DNA of 27,146 nucleotides, taken from contig CAKPJE010000005.1 in NCBI GenBank assembly GCA_934162555.1, forward strand, positions 1 to 27,146, in the 5' to 3' direction. This DNA is from an uncultured Bacilli bacterium (GTDB lineage: Bacteria; Bacillota_I; Bacilli_A; RF39; UBA660). Below are positions 22,418-27,146 of the stretch, piece after piece. The notes under the pieces are model-generated. The model searched no databases, had not been told where the DNA came from, and was given only the letters and a program-made list of their open reading frames with translations. Position 1 is the stretch's first letter. The number at the start of each line of letters is the position of its first letter. Made by a program: the position numbers and the translations under genes.

Positions 22418-22801
22418 TTATAATGGTTCAACTTTTTCAAGATAATTGTTGCATTTTTTTAGTAATTTACTGGAACTATATACTTTTATATAATCTATTT
22501 TTATTCCCTTTAACTTCATATTATAATATTCACTTGTAGAAATTTTTTCTATTTTTTTTAAATACATTTTTTCAAAACTATCTATATCATTATTATAGAT
22601 ATATGATTTCATAATATTATATGTATTATCTGGATATATAGTTATTATTTTATAAGTACAAGTATCTAATAAATTAATATTTTTATTTGTTATATTGGAT
22701 ACTTTTATTAGGTATTCTCCATCTTTTACATCTTCTCTTGAATAAGTTGTCCCAACAAAAAAAATAAGTACTATTATTAGAATAAATATAATTTTTCTCA
22801 T
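22418..22801 (-). CDS. Small secreted or membrane-anchored protein (unknown)
   Basis: 127 residues with an N-terminal hydrophobic helix (MRKIIFILIIVLIFFVGTTYS) that is either an uncleaved anchor or a signal peptide. The rest is Lys/Asn/Tyr/Ile-rich, with two cysteines (about residues 48 and 117) that could form a disulfide outside the cell. No domain is recognised. RBS GGTGA. It is 22 nt upstream of frr and is probably its transcriptional partner, since frr has no separate promoter. Upstream it is separated from the DUF1292-like gene by a strong terminator, so where its transcript starts is unclear. Confidence 0.65.
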   Translation of the reverse strand: MRKIIFILIIVLIFFVGTTYSREDVKDGEYLIKVSNITNKNINLLDTCTYKIITIYPDNTYNIMKSYIYNNDIDSFEKMYLKKIEKISTSEYYNMKLKGIKIDYIKVYSSSKLLKKCNNYLEKVEPL

Positions 22802-22845
22802 TTAATTCACCAATAATAGCATTTACATTTTTTCTATTTTTAATC

Positions 22846-22873
22846 AAAAAAATAATGGTTTTAGCCATTATTT
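22846..22873 (-). terminator. Terminator of the DUF1292-like gene
   Basis: AAATAATGG (22865-22873 on the minus strand), a 6-nt loop, CCATTATTT (22850-22858), then a T-run. The stop codon TAA (22868-22870) lies inside the 5' arm. Confidence 0.88.
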
Positions 22874-23812
22874 ATTTCCATTTTTTTCTCTTGCTAAAGC
22901 TTCTCTGATAGCTTTTAATAACTCATTATTAGCTTCTAATGTTTCAAGAATTTTTTCATATGCTATATCACCATTATCTTGTGTATCATATTTACTTTTT
23001 GGTGTTTCTTCATACCTTCTATATTCTTCTGTTCTAGTTTTTCTTGCTTCTACTTCTGGGTATTTTTCTTCAAAGCTTTCACGATAAGACTTATCTGGTT
23101 TAACTTCTTCTCTACTTTCAAAACTATAACCAGTTGAATATTTAGGTAATTCATAAGTTTCAGCTGTTGATTTTATTTCTGGTAACTTATAATCATCTTC
23201 ATATTTAGTTTCTTTTGGTAAAGTATATTCTTCTTTTACTTCTTCTCTTGAAATTTTATAAGATTCCTCTGGTAATTTATAATCATCTCTAGATAATTTA
23301 TAATCTTCTTTTGGTAATTTGTAATCATCTTCAGGTAACTTATAATCATCTTTAAAATTACGAAGTGGGTTAAATCCAAAATTATCTGTTAAATCATTTA
23401 TTTCATTTTTTTTAGGGATTGCCTCGATATAACTTTCTCTTAAACCAAGTACAATTTCTTCACGCATCGCTGCTGTTTTATGACCTCTATCAACTATAAT
23501 AGTATCTTTAGATAATTCATCATTAATTCCTAAAATATATACTTTATTAGTCAATTCATCATCTTTATTAAATGTTAATTTCATATAATCTATTAACTTG
23601 CGCCATTCAGTATCTTCTAAAACATCCATATAATAACTATCACTATTGGATTTTAAAACTGAAGCAAGTACAATTATATTATCATCATTTTTTTCTTCAA
23701 ATGTATAACATAGATACATCTTTTCTGTTTCTTTGTCTTTGCAGAATAGTAAAACCTTTCCTTCGTTTACTTTCCCTTCTCTATTTAAGACTTTTACCAT
23801 GTTTTCGTTCAT
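22868..23812 (-). CDS. DUF1292-like protein with DDYKLPE heptapeptide repeats
   Basis: 314 residues. Residues 1-70 resemble the small DUF1292 (YrzB-like) fold: repeated beta-strands in KVLLFCKDKETEKMYLCYTF and IIVLASVLKS, then LEDTEWRKLIDYM. A middle part (about 75-135) follows with VYILGINDEL and HKTAAMREEIVLGLRESY. Residues 155-189 are five tandem heptapeptides with consensus DDYKLPE, encoded by 21-bp repeats (23246-23350), with degenerate copies after them (DDYKLPEIK, ETYELPKYS). The C-terminal helix (ANNELLKAIREALAREK) looks amphipathic. The start is the ATG at 23810-23812, with AGGGTGG 7 nt upstream, rather than a GTG two codons earlier. A strong promoter (23839-23867) and a terminator define a single-gene unit. 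Function unknown. Confidence 0.75.
   Translation of the reverse strand: MNENMVKVLNREGKVNEGKVLLFCKDKETEKMYLCYTFEEKNDDNIIVLASVLKSNSDSYYMDVLEDTEWRKLIDYMKLTFNKDDELTNKVYILGINDELSKDTIIVDRGHKTAAMREEIVLGLRESYIEAIPKKNEINDLTDNFGFNPLRNFKDDYKLPEDDYKLPKEDYKLSRDDYKLPEESYKISREEVKEEYTLPKETKYEDDYKLPEIKSTAETYELPKYSTGYSFESREEVKPDKSYRESFEEKYPEVEARKTRTEEYRRYEETPKSKYDTQDNGDIAYEKILETLEANNELLKAIREALAREKNGNK
23246..23350 (-). repeat. Five 21-bp tandem repeats encoding DDYKLPE-type heptapeptides
   Basis: Units end at 23350, 23329, 23308, 23287 and 23266 (reading down the minus strand) and encode DDYKLPE, DDYKLPK, EDYKLSR, DDYKLPE, ESYKISR. DNA-level similarity indicates recent slippage-type expansion. Confidence 0.9.
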
Positions 23813-23838
23813 TTTCACGCCACCCTTATCTAACTCAA

Positions 23839-23867
23839 ATTATAGCATAGTTTTTTTTTAATGTAAA
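23839..23867 (-). promoter_or_regulatory. Sigma-A promoter of the DUF1292-like gene
   Basis: -35 TTTACA (23862-23867), 17-nt spacer, TGC extension and -10 TATAAT (23839-23844): all three elements are near consensus, so expression should be strong. A TTGACA (23874-23879) lies further upstream at a non-functional distance. Confidence 0.85.
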
Positions 23868-23955
23868 CTATTTTGTCAAATTTTGGCCTTTTTTAATTAA
23901 AAAAGATGCTTTTTAAACCTAAAAATACCTTTTTTTAACTTATTATGAATTAATA

Positions 23956-24159
23956 CTACTTACAATAAGTTTGATTTTTATTAGTAGGATTATCTGGATA
24001 TGCCATTTTAATTAATTTTTTATCTATTGCAGGCATCAAATAATTTTCTCTAAATGATGCTCTTGATTTTAAATTTAATAATTGCATAAAAATACTCATT
24101 TTAAAACTTCTTAGTAAATTTTACTTGTATGTTTTCTTGTATGCTTTCTTGTATGTTTT
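23956..24159 (-). pseudogene. 3' remnant of an AlbA/AAA_4- or Fic-type protein (winged-helix C-terminus)
   Basis: The minus strand 24099-23956 encodes 47 residues, MSIFMQLLNLKSRASFRENY ... LIKMAYPDNPTNKNQTYCK. These match the C-terminal winged helix of AlbA-domain ATP-binding or Fic-family proteins, whose homologues read roughly LKxRxxFRxNYLxPAL..GLIxMTIPDKP.S..QKY. Just upstream, three 12-bp repeats (24124-24159) encode KHTRKHTRKHT, like the charged repeat linker before that domain. The two pieces are in different frames, separated by a TAA (24111-24113) and a frameshift, and nothing of the N-terminal domains remains. The ATG at 24099 has only a weak AAGAAG RBS. A functional 47-aa protein cannot be excluded. 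Confidence 0.55.
24124..24159 (-). repeat. 12-bp tandem repeat, three copies
   Basis: CTTGTATG recurs at 24124, 24136 and 24148 with a period of 12, encoding KHTR units in the remnant reading frame. Confidence 0.85.
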
Positions 24160-24163
24160 AATC

Positions 24164-24201
24164 AAAAAAGATACTTTTTAAACCTTTAAAGTATCTTTTA
24201 A
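24164..24201 (-). terminator. clpC terminator
   Basis: On the minus strand AAAAGATACTTT (24188-24199) pairs with AAAGTATCTTTT-type sequence (24166-24177) and a T-run follows. The TAA stop (24178-24180) lies in the loop. A diverged copy of this segment occurs at about 23896-23936. Confidence 0.85.
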
Positions 24202-26430
24202 TTTAACCTTTTTCTTATTATTGGTAATTAAAACATTTAAAACATTTTTTCTAATCACATCTTTAACATGTCTAGCACCAAATTCTAAATAATTAGTTTT
24301 ATTTACCAAATCATCTATAACATCATCATAATCTATAATAACATTATATTTTTGTTCTAATAACTTAATATTATCAACTATTATTTCTTTAACTATATTT
24401 TCATCTAAACTATTAAATGTTATTACACTATCTATTCTATTTAAGAATGATTTTGAAAATACATCATTTAAACTATTATTTGATTCATTATTAAATCCTA
24501 TTGTATTAGCTTCAAATCCAACATTACTTGTCATTATAATTATTGTATGATTAAAATTAATATCTCTTCCCTTACTATCTTTTATATGTCCTTCATCTAA
24601 TACTTGATAAAGTAAATTTCTAACACTTTCATGGGATTTATCTATTTCATCTAAAATAATAATTGAATTAGGATTTTCTCTTACACATTCAAAGAAACTA
24701 TTATTATCATCATATCCAACATAACCAGATGGTGATCCTATTAATTTACTTACAGAATAAGATTCACTAAATTCACTCATATCTATTTTAAATACATTCT
24801 TCTTAAAAATTTCTTCGCCGAAAGAACGAGCTAAGTAAGTTTTACCAACACCAGATGGACCTATAAATAAATATGATAAACATTCATCAGTTTTATTTAA
24901 ACATTTTAAATTATATGTATCTACTAAATTATCTATTATTTCATCTTGACCTTTAATTTTGGATTTTAGTTTATTTTTTAAACCATTACAATCAAATAAA
25001 TTATTATCAAAAATATAATCATCTAATTTAGTTTTTAACTTTATAACACTTATTACATCATCTATAGTTACTTTATTTGTATTATTTACAATTAATTCTA
25101 ATTCATTTATTTTATTCATTAATTCATTTTCTTCATTTTTATATTCACTAGCTTTTACAAAATCATTTTTAATTAGATATTCTTTTTTTAAATCGAGTAT
25201 TTTTTTTAATTTTTTATTTAAATTATTATATTCTTTTAATTCATTACTTTCTTTCATACTAGCAAGTGAACATGCTTCATCTAATAGATCAATTGTTTTA
25301 TCTGGTTCATTTCTATCATGAATATACTTACTTGATAATGTAACCATTTGTTCTATTATTTTATCTTCAATTATTACATGATGATAAGAAGCATATATAT
25401 CTTTTAAGTTAAATAGAATATTTAATACATCATCTTTAGATGGTTCTTCTACTGTAACTATCTGAAATCTTCTTTCTAAGGCTTTATCTTTTTCAATAGA
25501 ATTTTTGTATTCATCTTTTGTAGTCGCACCTATCATTCTTATTTTTCCACGAGCCAAAGCTGGTTTAAAAATGTTTGATGCGTCAATTGCACCTTCAGCA
25601 CCACCTGCTCCTACTATTGTATGAATTTCATCAATGAATAAAATTACATCTTCATTGTTTTCAACTTCATTTATTATTTTTCTTATTCTTTCTTCAAATT
25701 CTCCTCTATATTTAGTTCCTGCTACTAAGGAGGCCATATCAACACTTATTATTCTTTTTAACTTTAAACTATTTGGGACATCACCATTTGTGATTTTTCG
25801 CGCTAATTCTTCAACTATTGCCGTTTTTCCTACACCAGCATCACCTATTAATAAAGGGTTGTTTTTTGTTCTTCGTGATAATATTTCAATTACTCTTTTT
25901 ATTTCTTTTTCTCTTCCATATACAGGATCAATTTCATTATTGAGTGCTTTTTTATTTAAGTCTATTCCAAATTCATCGAGTAACAATTTTTTATTTTTTT
26001 TCTTTTGAATTAATTTTATTTCAAATTCACTCATTAATTCTTCTAAATCAATTCCCATACTTAACATTATACGAATTGCAACACCTTCACCTTCTTCAAG
26101 TAAAGCATATAATAAATGTTTTGGTGTTACTTCATTATGGTTATTTTCTTTGCTTGAAACTATAGCTTCTTCGATTACTCTTTTGATTAATGGTGTATAT
26201 AAAAACCATTCACTTTCTTTTTTTCCAACTCCTATACTTTCAACTATAGCTTTTTTAAATTTATCATAATCTAAGTTATATAATTTTAACTTTTCAGCAA
26301 TTTTTTTATCATTTTTGAGGATTGAAAGCATTAAATGTTCACTTCCAACATATGGATGTTTTAATTCTTTCATTTCTATTTTTGCACCTACCATTATTTT
26401 TTTTGCTTCTTCTGTAAAATTTCCAAACAT
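24178..26430 (-). CDS. clpC: ClpC-type AAA+ unfoldase (Clp protease ATPase subunit)
   Basis: 750 residues (Bacillus ClpC about 810). N-domain repeats (1-145: FTEEAKKIMVGAKIEM ... HPYVGSEHLMLSIL; EVTPKHLLYALLEEGEG) precede ATPase domain 1: Walker A GDAGVGKT (196-203), pore loop KYRGEFEER, Walker B LFIDEIHT (about 264). A short middle domain carries a UVR-like NDFVKASEYKNEENELMNKI. ATPase domain 2 has Walker A GPSGVGKT (524-531), pore GYVGYDD, Walker B ILDEIDK (about 592), a ClpP-docking-like NTIGF loop and sensor-2 GARHV. It unfolds substrates for ClpP. The segment before the second Walker A and the C-terminus are shorter than usual. RBS AGGAGGAG. No CtsR, McsA or McsB gene precedes it, and no CtsR-box or CIRCE is seen, so it appears uncoupled from the classical stress operon here. 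Confidence 0.93.
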   Translation of the reverse strand: MFGNFTEEAKKIMVGAKIEMKELKHPYVGSEHLMLSILKNDKKIAEKLKLYNLDYDKFKKAIVESIGVGKKESEWFLYTPLIKRVIEEAIVSSKENNHNEVTPKHLLYALLEEGEGVAIRIMLSMGIDLEELMSEFEIKLIQKKKNKKLLLDEFGIDLNKKALNNEIDPVYGREKEIKRVIEILSRRTKNNPLLIGDAGVGKTAIVEELARKITNGDVPNSLKLKRIISVDMASLVAGTKYRGEFEERIRKIINEVENNEDVILFIDEIHTIVGAGGAEGAIDASNIFKPALARGKIRMIGATTKDEYKNSIEKDKALERRFQIVTVEEPSKDDVLNILFNLKDIYASYHHVIIEDKIIEQMVTLSSKYIHDRNEPDKTIDLLDEACSLASMKESNELKEYNNLNKKLKKILDLKKEYLIKNDFVKASEYKNEENELMNKINELELIVNNTNKVTIDDVISVIKLKTKLDDYIFDNNLFDCNGLKNKLKSKIKGQDEIIDNLVDTYNLKCLNKTDECLSYLFIGPSGVGKTYLARSFGEEIFKKNVFKIDMSEFSESYSVSKLIGSPSGYVGYDDNNSFFECVRENPNSIIILDEIDKSHESVRNLLYQVLDEGHIKDSKGRDINFNHTIIIMTSNVGFEANTIGFNNESNNSLNDVFSKSFLNRIDSVITFNSLDENIVKEIIVDNIKLLEQKYNVIIDYDDVIDDLVNKTNYLEFGARHVKDVIRKNVLNVLITNNKKKVKLKDTLKV

Positions 26431-26449
26431 CTAATCTCCTCCTAATTTT

Positions 26450-26476
26450 ATTATATGATTTTTTTTAAATTTTCAA
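26450..26476 (-). promoter_or_regulatory. Promoter of clpC
   Basis: -10 TATAAT (26450-26455) with TTGAAA (26471-26476) at a 15-nt spacing, slightly short but plausible. No CtsR (GGTCAAA-type) or CIRCE inverted repeat is present. Confidence 0.6.
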
Positions 26477-26492
26477 ACAAAATTAGTACAAC

Positions 26493-26512
26493 AAAAAACG
26501 AGTTATTACTCG
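26493..26512 (-). terminator. Terminator of the HhH-GPD gene
   Basis: CGAGT-AATA-ACTCG (26499-26512 read on the minus strand) followed by TTTTTT, about 50 nt downstream of the stop codon. Confidence 0.85.
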
Positions 26513-26562
26513 CTCCATTTTTTTAAGTTTAAATACTACATTTTCTTACATTAATTCATATT

Positions 26563-27146
26563 TCATTTTTCACATTTATATTTTAAATTTATATTGTTTT
26601 TTAGAGGACAACTTTTAAATTCGTGTTTATTACAAAAATACCTTTTAAAATATATAAGAACTAAATGACAGAACCATGTTGCATTCTTATAATCAGGTAT
26701 ATTTAATTCTTCATATCCATTATCTTTTATAATTTTTTCAATATCATTGTCTTTTACCAAATTTTCTAGTTCTTTTCTTAAAATATCATGCCCCGTAGCA
26801 TTTTTATATTTTTTAAAACCTAAGCATGGTAATTCAATATCTTTCATACCACTATCAACCGGCATTATTCCTGAATAATAACCTCTTGCATACAAAACTG
26901 AACATTGGGCGACTTTATATGATGCACCATTTACATTTTGTTCAATCAAATTTATTAATTCATCATTTGATAATTTTTTTATTTCATCATCATATTTTTC
27001 TATAAAATCAATCATTGATAATAAGTATTTGTACCTTGTATTTGATAGCCCTAAATTTTTAATTATATTTATGATTTTATCATCTTTCATATTTTTTATT
27101 TCATCATATGAATATTTATTTAGTTCAAATATTACATTTCTATAAC
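26563..27146 (-). CDS. HhH-GPD superfamily DNA glycosylase-like protein, 5' end outside the window
   Basis: About 193 codons. The frame is open to the right edge: upstream of the first ATG (27090, no RBS) it continues as YRNVIFELNKYSYDEIKN, so the gene begins outside. The helical start with NLGLSNTRYKYLLSMIDFIEKY resembles the lobe before the helix-hairpin-helix in endonuclease III relatives. GASYKVAQCSVLYARGYYSGIMPVDSGM aligns with their G-V-G-x-K-T-A ... V-D-T-H region, giving a lysine in the HhH and an Asp in PVDSG at the catalytic positions. The end WFCHLVLIYFKRYFCNKHEF ... CP ... YKC resembles the HH-W-L-I-x-H-G ... Cys cluster, but only three of the four iron-sulfur cysteines with unusual spacing are seen. 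Likely base-excision repair or a divergent derivative; substrate unknown. Confidence 0.6.
   Translation of the reverse strand, partial: YRNVIFELNKYSYDEIKNMKDDKIINIIKNLGLSNTRYKYLLSMIDFIEKYDDEIKKLSNDELINLIEQNVNGASYKVAQCSVLYARGYYSGIMPVDSGMKDIELPCLGFKKYKNATGHDILRKELENLVKDNDIEKIIKDNGYEELNIPDYKNATWFCHLVLIYFKRYFCNKHEFKSCPLKNNINLKYKCEK

Noticed and set aside
22813..22821. TGC-TATTAT as an extended -10 for the small secreted gene before frr
   Set aside because: The transcript would start about 6 nt before the ATG and exclude the RBS, so it cannot be the main promoter.
22683..22868. 61-aa minus-strand reading frame
   Set aside because: It overlaps the small secreted protein in another frame and starts in the DUF1292 terminator with no ribosome binding site.
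26431..26520. CtsR box or CIRCE element upstream of clpC
   Set aside because: No GGTCAAA-type tandem heptads and no TTAGCACTC inverted repeat could be found in the gap.

Overview
The window is an AT-rich (roughly 28-30 % GC by eye) stretch of chromosome from a low-GC Gram-positive-type bacterium. PolC-type replicase, YtxH/DUF948-like small membrane proteins, a ClpC-type unfoldase and AGGAGG-type ribosome binding sites all point to Bacillota, most likely an uncultured gut lineage of the Bacilli (Erysipelotrichia or RF39-like); that placement is inference. Trp is encoded by TGG in the genes inspected. TGA occurs as a stop at least twice (AI-2E transporter, HhH-GPD gene), so the standard bacterial code fits better than the Mollicutes code. 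murD implies a peptidoglycan wall. Almost everything lies on the minus strand; only a small Met/Pro-rich protein (7331-7561) and a BRO-N protein (20904-21791) are on the plus strand.

Layout in the minus-strand reading direction, from right to left. A partial HhH-GPD DNA glycosylase runs off the right edge and is followed by clpC. A decayed segment (23870-24160) holds the 3' remnant of an AlbA/Fic-type winged-helix gene. Next come a DUF1292-like protein with heptapeptide repeats, a small secreted protein, and frr. The plus-strand BRO-N gene is wedged between frr and prfA. Then follow prfA-prmC, an unusually long polC, a three-gene unit (AI-2E-type permease, nucleoside-monophosphate-kinase-like P-loop protein, YfcC-type permease) and murD-eno. 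After the small plus-strand gene come trmB and a tightly coupled four-gene envelope cluster (lipoprotein, SepF-like-N charged protein, DUF948-like, YtxH). A 570-bp gene-free region with nested inverted repeats and a candidate structured RNA precedes rpsO-pnp. The left end carries two tandem secreted proteins with SipW-dependent-type (TasA/camelysin-like) signal peptides and the N-terminus of a UvrD/Rep-type helicase that runs off the left edge.

Most genes are housekeeping: translation termination and recycling (prfA, prmC, frr), tRNA modification (trmB), RNA decay and ribosome (pnp, rpsO), replication (polC), wall and glycolysis (murD, eno), proteostasis (clpC). Regulation is easy to read. 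Near-consensus sigma-A promoters precede the main units, and hairpin terminators are so tightly packed that in at least eight genes the stop codon sits inside the hairpin.

I found no obvious defence or biosynthetic system. The most interesting unexplained material is the 4234-4611 intergenic element. It has a 115-nt rod-like hairpin with its own extended -10 promoter on the plus strand, surrounded by copies of an AAAC-N7/8-AGTCT motif in interleaved inverted pairs. Next are the envelope cluster, the lineage-specific insertions in PolC, the heptapeptide-repeat protein and the variant glycosylase.
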